Assembly (NCBI RefSeq): GCF_004795255.1
Contig: NZ_SSBQ01000002.1
Coordinates: 5,490,001 to 5,554,000 of the forward strand
Source of the DNA: Streptomyces sp. RKND-216
GTDB taxonomy: Bacteria > Actinomycetota > Actinomycetes > Streptomycetales > Streptomycetaceae
DNA length: 64,000 nucleotides
Direction of reading: 5' to 3'
Shown here: one piece after another, positions 1 through 14,155 of the stretch
Position numbering within the stretch: position 1 is the stretch's first letter
Layout: every line of letters starts with the position of its first letter
Notes under the pieces: generated by a model
Told to the model about the DNA's origin: nothing
Databases searched by the model: none
What the model saw: only the letters and a program-made list of their open reading frames with translations
Position numbers and translations under genes: made by a program

Positions 1-2
1 TC

Positions 3-1037
3 GTCACCCGCGCGGCCAACGTCCGCTACCTGACCGGCAGCGCCGTCCCAGGGGCCGTGCTGCTTCTCGCCCCCGGCGGGCGCGACACGCTCGTCGTCCC
101 CGCCGAACTCGCCCCCGCCGGTCAGCTCGTCTCCGGGGAGCGCAGCCTCCAGCTACAAGCCCCGGCCGCCGCTGACGAGGACGGCGCGGTCACCGCCGCC
201 GCCCTCGCGGCCCGGGCCGGAGCGGACTCGCTGGCCGTCGAGGAGCACGACCTGACTGTGGCCCGCCACCGTGCTCTGGCCACCGCCGCCCCCGGCCTCG
301 GCCTGACCGCGCTGACCTGCACCGTCGAACAGCAGCGGCTGGTGAAGGACGAGGAGGAGATCGCCGCGCTCCGGATCGCCGCGGAGATCACCGACCACGC
401 CCTCGGCGAACTGCTCGAGTCCATACTCGTCGGCCGCACCGAACGCCACCTCGCCCTGGAACTCGAACGCCGGCTCATCGACCACGGCGCCGAGGGCCCG
501 GCCTTCCCCACATCCGTGGCCACCGGCGGCCACGCCGGTCTCGCCGGCCACCTGCCCACCGACCGGCGCGTCGAGGAGGGCGACTTCCTGTCGGTGTGCC
601 TCGGCGCCCGCTACCGCGGATACCGCTGCCGGATCGGGCGCACCTTCGTCATCGGGACGGCACCCTCCGACTGGCAGATCGAGCTGTACGAGCTGGTCTT
701 CGCCGCTCAGCGCGCCGGGCGGGAGGCGCTGCTGCCCGGCATCCCCTGCCGCGAGGTCGACCGCGTCACCCGGCAGGTCCTCGACGCCGCCGGATACGGC
801 GACGCCCTCGGCCCCGCCACCGGCCACGGGGTGGGACTGGAAATCGGAGAGGACCCTCGGCTGGCCCCCGGCGTCATGAGTAAACTGGACGATCGTGTGC
901 CGGTCACCGTCGAACCGGGAGTCCACCTCCCGGGACGGGGCGGAGTCCGGCTCGACGACACACTCGTCGTCCGCCCGTCGGCGGACGGCGGGCCCGAGTT
1001 GCTCACGATCACGACCAAGGAGCTGCTGGCCCTGTAG
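3..1037 (+). CDS. M24 (aminopeptidase P-like) family protein, 5' end outside window, probably metal-dead
   Basis: The frame is open from base 3 and begins with [11 protein letters not shown], typical of the N-terminal part of Xaa-Pro peptidases, so the true start lies upstream. The C-terminal creatinase fold is recognisable: [15 protein letters not shown] and GVRLDD are the M24 landmarks. The five metal ligands of active M24 enzymes (D, D, H, E, E) look eroded. The segment [17 protein letters not shown] aligns with DAGAEYNGYCSDITRTF and puts Cys (codon 597-599) and Arg (codon 630-632) where the two aspartates belong; the last Glu is Asp. The His and first Glu remain. It lies 53 nt upstream of efp, the same order (pepQ-like, efp, nusB) as in mycobacteria. 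I infer a binding or scaffold role rather than proline peptidase activity, though a shifted alignment cannot be excluded. Confidence 0.85.
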   Translation, partial: VTRAANVRYLTGSAVPGAVLLLAPGGRDTLVVPAELAPAGQLVSGERSLQLQAPAAADEDGAVTAAALAARAGADSLAVEEHDLTVARHRALATAAPGLGLTALTCTVEQQRLVKDEEEIAALRIAAEITDHALGELLESILVGRTERHLALELERRLIDHGAEGPAFPTSVATGGHAGLAGHLPTDRRVEEGDFLSVCLGARYRGYRCRIGRTFVIGTAPSDWQIELYELVFAAQRAGREALLPGIPCREVDRVTRQVLDAAGYGDALGPATGHGVGLEIGEDPRLAPGVMSKLDDRVPVTVEPGVHLPGRGGVRLDDTLVVRPSADGGPELLTITTKELLAL

Positions 1038-1090
1038 CGCTGGGGCCCGCGCTCGCGCACCCGCAGCAGTCTGTAGGAGATTCCGCCACC

Positions 1091-1657
1091 GTGGCCACCA
1101 CGAACGACCTCAAGAACGGCATGGTGCTCAAGCTCGAAGGCGACCAGCTCTGGTCCGTCGTCGAGTTCCAGCACGTCAAGCCCGGCAAGGGCCCCGCTTT
1201 CGTCCGCACCAAGCTGAAGAACGTGCTCTCCGGCAAGACCGTCGACAAGACGTTCAACGCCGGCACGAAGGTCGAGACGGCCACCGTGGACCGCCGCGGC
1301 ATGCAGTTCTCGTACATGGACGGCGAGTACTTCGTCTTCATGGACATGGACACCTTCGACCAGATCCACATCACTCGCGAGGTCGTCGGCACCGCCGCGA
1401 ACTACCTCATCGAGGGCTTCGAGGCCACCGTGGCGATGTACCAGGGCAACCCGCTCTTCGTGGAGCTGCCCGCCGCCGTCGAGCTGGTCATCGAGCACAC
1501 CGAGCCCGGTGTGCAGGGCGACCGCTCCACCGGCGGTTCCAAGCCCGCCCGCCTGGAGACCGGTTACGAGGTCGGCGTACCCCTGTTCATCACCACGGGT
1601 GAGAAGATCAAGGTCGACACCCGCACCGGCGACTACCTCGGCCGGGTGAACAGCTAA
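1091..1657 (+). CDS. efp: Elongation factor P
   Basis: This 188-residue protein begins [13 protein letters not shown] and has the three beta-barrel domains of EF-P at normal family length. EF-P binds ribosomes stalled on polyproline stretches and stimulates peptide bond formation. The KOW-like N-terminal domain contains [17 protein letters not shown]; its loop Lys (KPGKG) is where other bacteria carry a post-translational modification. The C-terminal OB domain ends [12 protein letters not shown]. The GTG start at 1091 follows a GGAG ribosome site about ten bases upstream. nusB starts 2 nt after its stop, so the two are surely co-transcribed. Confidence 0.97.
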   Translation: MATTNDLKNGMVLKLEGDQLWSVVEFQHVKPGKGPAFVRTKLKNVLSGKTVDKTFNAGTKVETATVDRRGMQFSYMDGEYFVFMDMDTFDQIHITREVVGTAANYLIEGFEATVAMYQGNPLFVELPAAVELVIEHTEPGVQGDRSTGGSKPARLETGYEVGVPLFITTGEKIKVDTRTGDYLGRVNS

Positions 1658-1659
1658 CC

Positions 1660-2085
1660 GTGGCAGCCCGCAACAAGGCGCGGAAACGCGCCTTCCAGAT
1701 CCTCTTCGAGGCCGACCAGCGCGGCAGCGCCGTGACGGACGTCCTCGCCGACTGGATCCGGCATGCACGGTCCGACCCCCGGCAGCCGCCGGTCGGCGAG
1801 TACACCATGGAGCTGGTCGAGGGGTACGCCGAGCACGCGGAGCGCATCGACGAGCTCCTGTCGACCTACTCGGTGGGCTGGACACTGGACCGCATGCCGG
1901 ACGTGGACCGCAGCATCCTGCGGCTCGGCGCGTACGAGCTGCTGTGGTCGGAGGAGACGCCCGACGCGGTCGTGCTGGACGAGGCCGTGCAGCTCGCGAA
2001 GGAGTTCTCCACCGACGACTCGCCGTCGTTCGTCAACGGGCTCCTCGGCCGGCTGAAGGACCTCGGCCCGAGCCTGCGCCGCTGA
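1660..2085 (+). CDS. nusB: Transcription antitermination factor NusB
   Basis: The 141-residue all-helical protein begins MAARNKARKRAFQILFEADQ, the usual NusB N-terminus with its basic RNA-binding face. NusB pairs with NusE (ribosomal protein S10) on boxA RNA in antitermination complexes on rRNA operons. The family region VDRSILRLGAYELLW and the ending EFSTDDSPSFVNGLLGRL are clear. It starts (GTG) 2 nt after efp and is the last gene of the run, which ends in a strong hairpin at 2124-2162. Confidence 0.97.
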   Translation: MAARNKARKRAFQILFEADQRGSAVTDVLADWIRHARSDPRQPPVGEYTMELVEGYAEHAERIDELLSTYSVGWTLDRMPDVDRSILRLGAYELLWSEETPDAVVLDEAVQLAKEFSTDDSPSFVNGLLGRLKDLGPSLRR

Positions 2086-2123
2086 CGGGAGCACGGAGGC
2101 CGTCACACGCCGCACCGGATACG

Positions 2124-2162
2124 CGTGGGGCCCGGGAAGCCACCGGCTTCCCGGGCCCCACG
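2124..2162. terminator. Bidirectional intrinsic terminator between nusB and bldD
   Basis: A perfect 18-bp inverted repeat, arms 2124-2141 and 2145-2162 with a 3-nt ACC loop, lies between two convergent genes. There is no long U tract, as is usual in actinomycetes. It can serve both nusB and bldD. Confidence 0.88.
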
Positions 2163-2170
2163 GCGTTTGC

Positions 2171-2671
2171 TCAGGCCTCCTCGTGCGAGACCGCGCGCCG
2201 CGCGTCCGCGTCCAGCACGCCCCAGCTGATCAGCTGTTCGGTCAGTACCGAGGGGGACTGGTCGTAGATCACCGCGAGGGTGCGCAGGTCGTCCTGCCGG
2301 ATCGACAGGACCTTGCCGTTGTAGTCACCGCGCTGGCTCTGGATGGTGGCCGCGTACCGCTGCAGCGGGCCGGCCTTCTCCGCCGGCACGTGGGCCAGCC
2401 GCTCCAGGTCGAGGACCAGCTTCGGCGGCGGCTCTGCGGCCCCGCCCGGCGTGGTGCCCGGAAGCAGCTCCTGCACCGGGACGCCGTAGAAGTCCGCCAG
2501 CTCGGCGAGACGCTGTACGGTCACGGCGCGGTCGCCGCGCTCGTACGAGCCGACCACGACGGCCTTCCAGCGCCCCTGGGACTTCTCCTCGACACCATGG
2601 AGCGAGAGGCCTTGCTGAGTGCGGATGGCCCGGAGCTTGGCTCCGAGCTGTTTGGCGTATTCGCTGGACAT
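2171..2671 (-). CDS. bldD: Developmental master regulator BldD (c-di-GMP-binding repressor)
   Basis: This 166-residue protein has an Xre-type HTH at about residues 8-70 (KLRAIRTQQGLSLHGVEE, then SYERGDRAVTVQRLAELA) and a C-terminal domain with the BldD c-di-GMP signature RGD-X8-RQDD: R114-G-D116 and R125-Q-D-D128, the same numbering as in S. coelicolor. BldD bound to tetrameric c-di-GMP represses sporulation genes during vegetative growth. The start has a GGGGAG ribosome site 5 nt away. It is monocistronic, convergent with nusB and divergent from the pyr operon. Two BldD boxes lie just upstream, so autoregulation is expected. Confidence 0.97.
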   Translation of the reverse strand: MSSEYAKQLGAKLRAIRTQQGLSLHGVEEKSQGRWKAVVVGSYERGDRAVTVQRLAELADFYGVPVQELLPGTTPGGAAEPPPKLVLDLERLAHVPAEKAGPLQRYAATIQSQRGDYNGKVLSIRQDDLRTLAVIYDQSPSVLTEQLISWGVLDADARRAVSHEEA

Positions 2672-2695
2672 AGGGCTCCCCGGACGAAGTCTTGG

Positions 2696-2724
2696 TAACT
2701 CACTGTGAGATTACGCAGCGTAAT
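2696..2724 (-). promoter_or_regulatory. Tandem BldD operator upstream of bldD
   Basis: ATTACGCAGCGTAAT at 2710-2724 is a perfect match to the published BldD box (TNACNC-A/T-GNGTNA). TAACTCACTGTGA at 2696-2708 matches with one mismatch (C for G at position 8). The pair sits 25-53 nt upstream of the bldD start, the right place for autorepression. Confidence 0.88.
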
Positions 2725-2807
2725 GTGCGCCGTCAAGCCGAACGGAGCCCGCTGCGTCCGATCAGGTCGAATACCCGCCCCCGACAGGACAGCGCAGGCA
2801 GGGCTGC

Positions 2808-2813
2808 TACTCT
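2808..2813 (+). promoter_or_regulatory. Possible -10 element of the pyr operon
   Basis: TACTCT at 2808-2813 resembles an actinomycete -10 hexamer and would start transcription near 2820, leaving a leader of about 60 nt to pyrR. I see no convincing -35; AGGACA at 2786-2791 has 16-nt spacing but is poor. Confidence 0.35.
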
Positions 2814-2831
2814 GGGCGGCGCACAACCTCA

Positions 2832-3484
<653 letters not shown>

Positions 3485-3586
3485 CACCCCGCCGAACGAC
3501 TCCCGCGGACGGCGCGCGGCCCACCTCCGCCCCGCGCTGCCGGCAACAGCTCCGCCCGGCACCTCCTCACCCAGACAAGGCAACCG

Positions 3587-4587
<1,001 letters not shown>

Positions 4588-4591
<4 letters not shown>

Positions 4592-5874
4592 GCAAGACCC
4601 TGATCCGCGGGGCCCGCGTGCTCGGCGCTGAGCCAACCGACGTACTGATCGAGAACGGCAGGATCGCCGCCACCGGCACGGGCCTGGACGGCACCGGCGC
4701 CCCGGTGATCGACGCCGACGGGCAGATCCTGCTCCCCGGTCTCGTCGACCTGCACACCCACCTGCGCGAACCCGGCCGGGAGGACTCCGAGACCGTCCTC
4801 ACCGGCAGCCGGGCGGCGGCCATGGGCGGGTTCACCGCCGTGCACGCCATGGCCAACACCTTCCCCGTCGCCGACACCGCCGGCGTGGTCGAGCAGGTGT
4901 GGCGCCTCGGCCGCGAGTCGGGCTACTGCGACGTGCAGCCCGTCGGCGCCGTCACGGTCGGTCTGGAGGGCAAGCAGCTGGCCGAATTGGGCGCCATGCA
5001 CGACTCCGCCGCCGGGGTCCGCGTCTTCTCCGACGACGGCAAGTGCGTCGACGACGCCGTGATCATGCGCCGGGCACTGGAGTACGTGAAGGCGTTCGAC
5101 GGCGTCGTCGCCCAGCACGCCCAGGAGCCGCGGCTCACCGAGGGCGCCCAGATGAACGAGGGCGTCGTCTCCGCCGAACTCGGCCTCGGCGGCTGGCCGG
5201 CCGTCGCCGAGGAGTCGATCATCGCGCGGGACGTGCTGCTCGCCGCCCACGTCGGCTCCCGGGTGCACATCTGCCACCTCTCCACCGCGGGCTCGGTGGA
5301 GATCGTGCGCTGGGCCAAGTCCAAGGGCTGGGACGTCACCGCCGAGGTCACCCCGCACCACCTGCTGCTCACCGACGAGCTGGTCCGCTCCTACGACCCG
5401 GTCTACAAGGTCAACCCGCCGCTGCGCACCGAGGCCGATGTCCGCGCACTGCGCGAGGCGCTCGCCGACGGCACCATCGACTGCGTGGCGACCGACCACG
5501 CCCCGCACCCGCACGAGGACAAGGACTGCGAGTGGGGCGCCGCCGCAATGGGCATGGTCGGCCTGGAGACCGCCCTGTCCGTGGTGCAGCACACGATGGT
5601 CGACACCGGCCTGCTGGACTGGGCGGGCGTCGCCGACCGGATGTCCACCCGACCCGCGGCCATCGGCCGCCTGGCCGGACAGGGCCGCCCCGTCTCACCG
5701 GGTGAGCCCGCCAACCTGACCCTCCTCGACCCGGCATACCGTGGTCAGGTGGACCCCGCGGGCTTCGCCTCGCGCAGCCGCAACACGCCCTACCAGGGTC
5801 GTGAGCTGCCCGGACGTGTCACTCACACCTTCCTGCGGGGAACGCCGACGGTCGTCGACGGAAAGCTGCAGTGA
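4588..5874 (+). CDS. pyrC: Dihydroorotase
   Basis: This 428-residue amidohydrolase cyclises carbamoyl aspartate to dihydroorotate. The zinc motif HTH is at residues 56-58 in [11 protein letters not shown]; later metal and active-site segments are [20 protein letters not shown] and the catalytic ATDHAPHP near residue 307. The length and the REPG signature fit the class I (long) bacterial type. The ATG at 4588 overlaps the pyrB stop; its own stop overlaps the next GTG (GTGA), so there is coupling on both sides. Confidence 0.97.
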
Positions 5875-6470
5875 GCCCCTTGAACCACCCGAACGTCCTC
5901 ACCCACCTGAACCACCTGGCCGGCCTCGCCGCGGCGGAGCCGAAGTCCCAGGAAGTGACGAACTGGCCCGCGCGCATCGGCTGGACCGTCGGGCTGCTGC
6001 TGTTCGTCGCCCTGCTGTACTGGCTGATGCGGCAGGGCTGGAAGTGGCGCGGCACCCTCCAGGGCGATCTGCCGCCGCTCCCCGCCGCCCCCGCCGACCC
6101 CGGCGCGGAGCGCCTGGCGCTCACCGGCCGCTACCACGGCTCGACCACTGCCGGCCAGTGGCTGGACCGCATCGTCGCCCACGGCCTCGGCGTCCGCAGC
6201 CGGGCCGAGGTGACCCTCACCGACCGGGGGCTCGACGTCCGCAGGCCCGGCGCCGAGGACTTCTTCGTCCCCGCCGGGCGGCTGCGCGGCGCACGGCTCG
6301 ACAAGGGCATCGCCGGCAAGGTCCTCACCGAGGGCGGTCTGCTGGTGATCACCTGGGAGCACGGCGACCGCCGCATCGACTCCGGCTTCCGCTCCGACCG
6401 CGCCGCCGAGCACCCCGCCTGGGTGGACGCGGTGAACGCCCTGACCGACGCCCAGGAGAGTGCACGATGA
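5871..6470 (+). CDS. Membrane-anchored PH-like protein embedded in the pyr operon
   Basis: This 199-residue protein has no pyrimidine enzyme signature. A polar N-terminus of about 33 residues is followed by one clear membrane helix (about residues 36-55, [18 protein letters not shown]) and a cytosolic C-terminal domain. That domain contains short beta-like stretches ([33 protein letters not shown]), which suggest a bacterial PH-like fold. Both ends overlap their neighbours by 4 nt (pyrC stop/GTG, and stop/carA ATG), so it is tightly coupled to the pathway. A role in localising or modulating the pyr enzymes is only inference. Confidence 0.85.
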   Translation: MSPLNHPNVLTHLNHLAGLAAAEPKSQEVTNWPARIGWTVGLLLFVALLYWLMRQGWKWRGTLQGDLPPLPAAPADPGAERLALTGRYHGSTTAGQWLDRIVAHGLGVRSRAEVTLTDRGLDVRRPGAEDFFVPAGRLRGARLDKGIAGKVLTEGGLLVITWEHGDRRIDSGFRSDRAAEHPAWVDAVNALTDAQESAR

Positions 6471-7619
6471 CGACCCCCGCCCAGCGCACCCGGCCCAACG
6501 GCGCGATGCTCGTCCTGGAGGACGGTCGCGTCTTCCGCGGACGCTCCTACGGCGCGGTGGGGGAGACTTTCGGCGAGGCCGTCTTCAACACCGGCATGAC
6601 CGGCTACCAGGAGACCCTCACCGACCCCTCCTACCACCGCCAGGTGGTCGTCATGACCGCCCCGCACGTCGGCAACACCGGCGTCAACGACGAGGACCCC
6701 GAGTCCGGCCGCATCTGGGTCGCCGGCTACGTGGTCCGCGACCCCGCCCGGGTGCCCTCCAACTGGCGCTCGGTGCGCAGCCTCGACGAGGAGCTGACCG
6801 CCCAGGGGGTCGTCGGCATCAGCGGCGTCGACACCCGTGCGCTCACCCGGCACCTGCGCGAACGCGGCGCGATGCGCGTCGGCATCTTCTCCGGGACCGC
6901 GCTGGGCGAGGAGGCCGCGCTGCTGGAGAGGGTCCGGTCCGCGCCGCAGATGAAGGGCGCCGACCTGTGCGGCGAGGTCGCCACCGACGCGGCGTACGTC
7001 GTCCCCGCCCAGGGCGCGAAACGTTTCACCGTCGCCGCCGTCGACCTCGGGATCAAGGGCATGACCCCCTACCGGATGGCCGAACGCGGCATCGAGGTCC
7101 ACGTCCTCCCCGCGACGGCAACCCTGGACGAGATCTACGCAGTTGAGCCCGACGGCGTGTTCTTCTCCAACGGCCCCGGCGACCCCGCCACCGCCGAACA
7201 CCCCGTCGCGCTGATGCGCGGCGTGCTCGAGCGCCGGACCCCGCTCTTCGGCATCTGCTTCGGCAATCAGATCCTCGGCCGGGCCCTGGGCTTCGGCACC
7301 TTCAAGCTCAAGTACGGCCACCGCGGTATCAACCAGCCCGTCCAGGAACGCACCGACGGGGGCACCTGGAGCGGCGGCAAGGTCGAGGTGACCGCGCACA
7401 ACCACGGCTTCGCCGTCGACGCCCCGCTCGACGGACCCGCCGACACTCCCTACGGGCGGGCCGAGGTCTCCCACCGCTGCCTCAACGACGACGTCGTCGA
7501 AGGTCTGCGGCTCCTCGACCGCCCCGCCTTCAGCGTCCAGTACCACCCCGAAGCGGCCGCCGGCCCCCACGACGCCGCCTACCTCTTCGACCGCTTCGTG
7601 ACCCTTATGGAGGGCCAGC

Positions 7620-7627
<8 letters not shown>
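6467..7627 (+). CDS. carA: Carbamoyl-phosphate synthase small (glutaminase) subunit
   Basis: The 386-residue subunit supplies ammonia from glutamine to CarB. The N-terminal CPSase domain includes [19 protein letters not shown]. The C-terminal class I amidotransferase has nucleophile C264 in [15 protein letters not shown] and His/Glu in [14 protein letters not shown] chose the ATG at 6467, which overlaps the preceding stop; the open frame extends further upstream but would run into that gene. Its stop overlaps carB by 8 nt. Confidence 0.97.
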
Positions 7628-10931
<3,304 letters not shown>

Positions 10932-10939
10932 GGGGGGAC

Positions 10940-12058
10940 ATGTACCGGCTGCTCTTCCGCACGGTCCTGAGTCGGATGGACGCCGAGCGCGCCCATCACC
11001 TGGCCACCGCCTGGATCGCCCTCGCGGCCCGCGTCCCCGTGCTGCGCACCCTCCTCGCCGCCTGCCTCGCGCAGCGCCGCCGCGCGCTGCGCACCGAGGC
11101 GCTGGGCCTGCGCATGCACGGCCCGTTCGGGCTCGCTGCGGGCTTCGACAAGAACGCGACCCTCATCGACGGCATGGCGATGCTCGGCTTCGACCACGTC
11201 GAGACCGGCACCGTGACCGCGCGGCCGCAGCCCGGGAACCCCGGGCCGCGACTGTTCCGCCTGGTCCCGGACCGTGCGCTGGTCAACCGGATGGGCTTCA
11301 ACAACGACGGCTCGGCGTCCGTTGCCGCACGCCTGGCCCGCCGCGCCGCCCGCGGCCCGGCGTTCCGCACCACCGTCGGTGTCAACATCGGCAAGACCAA
11401 GGCCGTCCCCGAGGCGGAGGCCGTCGCGGACTACGTCACCTCGGCCGAGCGGCTGTCGCCCTACGCCGACTACCTGGTCGTCAACGTCTCCTCGCCCAAC
11501 ACCCCCGGGCTCCGGAACCTGCAGGCCGCGGAGCAGCTCCGCCCGCTGCTGACGGCCGTACGGGAGGCCGCCGACCGGACGGTGCCGGGCCGCCGGGTGC
11601 CGCTGCTGGTCAAGATCGCCCCCGACCTGGCCGACGAGGACGTCGACGCGGTCGCCGACCTCGCCCTCGACCTGGGGCTGGACGGGATCATCGCCACCAA
11701 CACCACCGTCGCCCGTGACGGCCTCGGGCTCACCGCCGACCCGGCCGTCGTCGCCGAGACCGGCGGCCTGTCCGGCGCTCCCCTGAAGCAACGCTCCCTG
11801 GAGGTGCTGCGCCGGCTGTACGAGCGGGTCGGCGACCGCATCGTCCTGGTCGGCGTGGGCGGCGTCGAGGACGCCGAGGACGTCTGGCGGCGCATCCTCG
11901 CCGGCGCCACCCTGGTCCAGGGCTACAGCGCGTTCGTCTACCGCGGCCCGCTGTGGTGCCGCTCGGTCCACAAGGGCCTGGCCGCACGCCTCGCCGCCAG
12001 CCCGCACGCCACCCTCGCCGAAGCCGTCGGCGCAGACACCCGGAAGGCCACTCCATGA
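10940..12058 (+). CDS. pyrD: Dihydroorotate dehydrogenase (quinone), class 2
   Basis: The 372-residue FMN enzyme oxidises dihydroorotate to orotate with electrons passed to menaquinone. The N-terminal extension of about 45 residues ([20 protein letters not shown]) is the membrane-associating helix pair of class 2 enzymes. FMN and substrate motifs are [18 protein letters not shown] and [15 protein letters not shown], where a serine is the catalytic base typical of class 2. The start at 10940 follows GAGGGGGG. Its last codons overlap the pyrF ATG by 4 nt. Confidence 0.97.
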   Translation: MYRLLFRTVLSRMDAERAHHLATAWIALAARVPVLRTLLAACLAQRRRALRTEALGLRMHGPFGLAAGFDKNATLIDGMAMLGFDHVETGTVTARPQPGNPGPRLFRLVPDRALVNRMGFNNDGSASVAARLARRAARGPAFRTTVGVNIGKTKAVPEAEAVADYVTSAERLSPYADYLVVNVSSPNTPGLRNLQAAEQLRPLLTAVREAADRTVPGRRVPLLVKIAPDLADEDVDAVADLALDLGLDGIIATNTTVARDGLGLTADPAVVAETGGLSGAPLKQRSLEVLRRLYERVGDRIVLVGVGGVEDAEDVWRRILAGATLVQGYSAFVYRGPLWCRSVHKGLAARLAASPHATLAEAVGADTRKATP

Positions 12059-12912
12059 GCCCCGCACCCGCCCAGGAACCCTTCGGCGTCCGCCTCCGCG
12101 CCGCGATGGACGCCCGCGGCCCGCTCTGCGTCGGCATCGACCCGCACCCCTCGCTGCTCGCCTCCTGGGGCCTGGCCGACGACGTCGGCGGCCTGGAGAC
12201 CTTCACCCGCACCGTGGTCGAGGCGCTCGCCGACCGCGTCGCCGTGCTCAAGCCGCAGTCCGCGTTCTTCGAACGCTTCGGCTCCCGCGGCGTCGCCGTC
12301 CTCGAACGCGCGGTGGCCGAGGCCCGCGGCGCAGGAGCGCTGGTGATCACCGACGCCAAGCGGGGCGACATCGGCTCCACCATGGCCGCCTACGCCGCCG
12401 CCTACCTGGAGAAGGGCTCCCCGCTGTTCTCCGACGCCGTCACCGTCAGCCCCTACCTCGGCCTCGGTGCGCTGCGGCCCGCCCTGGAGACGGCCCGGGA
12501 CAACGGATGCGGCGTCTTCGTCCTGGCCCTCACCTCCAATCCGGAGGGCGCCGAGGTGCAGCACGCCCGCGGCGAGGACGGCCGCACCGTCGCCGCGGCC
12601 GTGCTGGAGCAGCTCCGTGCGGAGAACGCCGGGGCGGAGCCGTTCGGCTCGTTCGGCGCGGTCGTCGGCGCCACCCTCGGCGACGTCCCGGAACGCCTCG
12701 GCGCGCCGCTCGCGATCAACGGGCCGCTGCTGGCGCCCGGGATCGGCGCACAGGGCGCCGCCGCCGAGGACCTGCCCCGCGTCTTCGGGGCCGCCGCCTC
12801 CCACGTGCTGCCCAGCGTGAGCCGCGGCGTGCTGCGGCACGGGCCCGGCGTGGAGGCCCTGCGTGCGGCCGCCGCGACACAGGCGGAGGAGCTCGCCCGC
12901 TTCCTCTCCTGA
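12055..12912 (+). CDS. pyrF: Orotidine 5'-phosphate decarboxylase, type 2
   Basis: The 285-residue TIM barrel converts OMP to UMP, the last step of the pathway. The type 2 catalytic motif is DAKRGDIGSTM at about residue 100, and CVGIDPHPSLL opens the barrel. It is longer than type 1 PyrF, as expected for actinobacteria. The ATG at 12055 overlaps the pyrD stop. orotate phosphoribosyltransferase (pyrE) is absent from this operon and must lie elsewhere. Confidence 0.97.
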   Translation: MSPAPAQEPFGVRLRAAMDARGPLCVGIDPHPSLLASWGLADDVGGLETFTRTVVEALADRVAVLKPQSAFFERFGSRGVAVLERAVAEARGAGALVITDAKRGDIGSTMAAYAAAYLEKGSPLFSDAVTVSPYLGLGALRPALETARDNGCGVFVLALTSNPEGAEVQHARGEDGRTVAAAVLEQLRAENAGAEPFGSFGAVVGATLGDVPERLGAPLAINGPLLAPGIGAQGAAAEDLPRVFGAAASHVLPSVSRGVLRHGPGVEALRAAAATQAEELARFLS

Positions 12913-12985
12913 GTCTTTCTGTGGTGATATGTCCGTAAATGACCCCAGGGGAAACAAGCTGACCAGGACTTTTCCGCAGTTATCG

Positions 12986-13014
12986 CTGACTGGAGCGCCC
13001 TCGGCCGCTAGTCT
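12986..13014 (+). promoter_or_regulatory. Likely housekeeping promoter of the integration host factor gene
   Basis: CTGACT (12986-12991), a 17-nt spacer and TAGTCT (13009-13014) fit an actinomycete sigma-HrdB-type promoter. Transcription would begin near 13021, giving a leader of about 130 nt before the GTG at 13155. Confidence 0.6.
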
Positions 13015-13154
13015 CCGTCGGGAGCACGTAGAAGTGGAGCCTCCCCAGGTCCGAAGGGGCAGGGGGACGCGTTGCTCGGTGCTCCGCGGGTGCGGAGCCG
13101 CCAGGCTCCACACCGATCCATATCCGACAGTTCGACATCCGAGGTGACGTAGGC

Positions 13155-13472
13155 GTGGCTCTTCCGCCCCTTACCCCTGAACAGCGCGCAGCCGCGCTCG
13201 AGAAGGCCGCCGCGGCTCGCCGGGAGCGCGCCGAGGTCAAGAACCGGCTGAAGCACTCCGGCGCTTCCCTCCACGAAGTCATCAAGCAGGGCCAGGAGAA
13301 CGACGTCATCGGCAAGATGAAGGTCAGCGCCCTCCTGGAGAGCCTGCCCGGCGTCGGCAAGGTCCGCGCCAAGCAGATCATGGAGCGACTGGGCATCTCC
13401 GAGAGCCGCCGCGTGCGCGGTCTCGGGTCCAACCAGATCGCGGCCCTGGAGCGGGAGTTCGGCAGCGCCTGA
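13155..13472 (+). CDS. mihF: Integration host factor, actinobacterial type (sIHF/mIHF)
   Basis: This 105-residue basic protein has a long N-terminal helix (EQRAAALEKAAAARRERAEV) and a helix-two-turn-helix DNA-binding element around SLPGVGKVRAKQIMERLGI. It ends LGSNQIAALEREFGSA. It is a nucleoid protein unrelated to proteobacterial IHF; in Streptomyces it affects DNA topology, development and antibiotic production. The GTG start has GAGGTGA about 8 nt upstream. It has its own promoter and a hairpin just after the stop, so it is probably monocistronic. Confidence 0.97.
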   Translation: MALPPLTPEQRAAALEKAAAARRERAEVKNRLKHSGASLHEVIKQGQENDVIGKMKVSALLESLPGVGKVRAKQIMERLGISESRRVRGLGSNQIAALEREFGSA

Positions 13473-13476
13473 ATCC

Positions 13477-13506
13477 CCAGGTTTCCCGCCCCGGCGGGAA
13501 ACCTGG
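13477..13506 (+). terminator. Hairpin terminator after the integration host factor gene
   Basis: Arms 13477-13490 and 13493-13506 form a perfect 14-bp stem with a 2-nt spacer, immediately after the stop. It ends only 11 nt before the gmk ATG and touches the candidate gmk -10 element. Confidence 0.8.
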
Positions 13507-13511
13507 ATAAT
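13506..13511 (+). promoter_or_regulatory. Candidate -10 element for a leaderless gmk transcript
   Basis: GATAAT is followed by 6 nt and then the gmk ATG at 13518. No ribosome site exists upstream of that ATG because the terminator hairpin occupies the space. A leaderless mRNA is the simplest reading. Confidence 0.5.
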
Positions 13512-13517
13512 CGCTCC

Positions 13518-14075
13518 ATGGCTCATCGTCCGCGGCTGACCGTGCTCTCCGGCCCCTCCGGGGTCGGCAAGAGCACGGTCGTCGCCCATCTGCGCAAAGA
13601 ACACCCCGAGGTCTGGCTCTCGGTCTCCGCCACCACCCGTGCCCCCCGCCCCGGCGAGAAGCACGGCGTGCAGTACTTCTTCGTCGACGACGAGGAGTTC
13701 GACAAGCTCGTCGCCAACGGCGAACTGCTGGAGTGGGCCGAGTTCGCGGGCAACCGCTACGGCACGCCCCGGCGCGCCGTGCTGGACCGGCTGGAGGCCG
13801 GCGAGTCGGTGCTCCTGGAGATCGACCTCCAGGGCGCCCGGCTGGTCCGGGCCTCCATGCCCGAGGCCCGGCTGGTCTTCCTGGCCCCGCCGAGCTGGGA
13901 GGAGCTGGTGCGCAGACTCACCGGCCGCGGCACCGAGGCGCCCGAGGTGATCGAACGCCGGCTGGCCGCCGCCCGCACCGAGCTGGCGGCCGAGTCGGAG
14001 TTCGACACCACCCTGGTCAACACCTCCGTCCAGGACGTCTCCGCCGAGCTGCTAGCCTTGATGAACGACGAGTGA
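13518..14075 (+). CDS. gmk: Guanylate kinase
   Basis: The 185-residue P-loop kinase phosphorylates GMP to GDP. Walker A is [12 protein letters not shown] at about residues 11-22. The GMP-binding region [18 protein letters not shown] and the lid ([18 protein letters not shown]) are standard. There is no Shine-Dalgarno before the ATG; see the -10 element at 13506. It sits just upstream of rpoZ, a very common bacterial pairing. Confidence 0.97.
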   Translation: MAHRPRLTVLSGPSGVGKSTVVAHLRKEHPEVWLSVSATTRAPRPGEKHGVQYFFVDDEEFDKLVANGELLEWAEFAGNRYGTPRRAVLDRLEAGESVLLEIDLQGARLVRASMPEARLVFLAPPSWEELVRRLTGRGTEAPEVIERRLAAARTELAAESEFDTTLVNTSVQDVSAELLALMNDE

Positions 14076-14155
14076 CCTCAGCGGCGCCGACCCGTGCCGA
14101 CGGGATTTCCGCCCGCCACTCGTGAACCATCCTCGACACTCCGGAAGGTTTCAGC

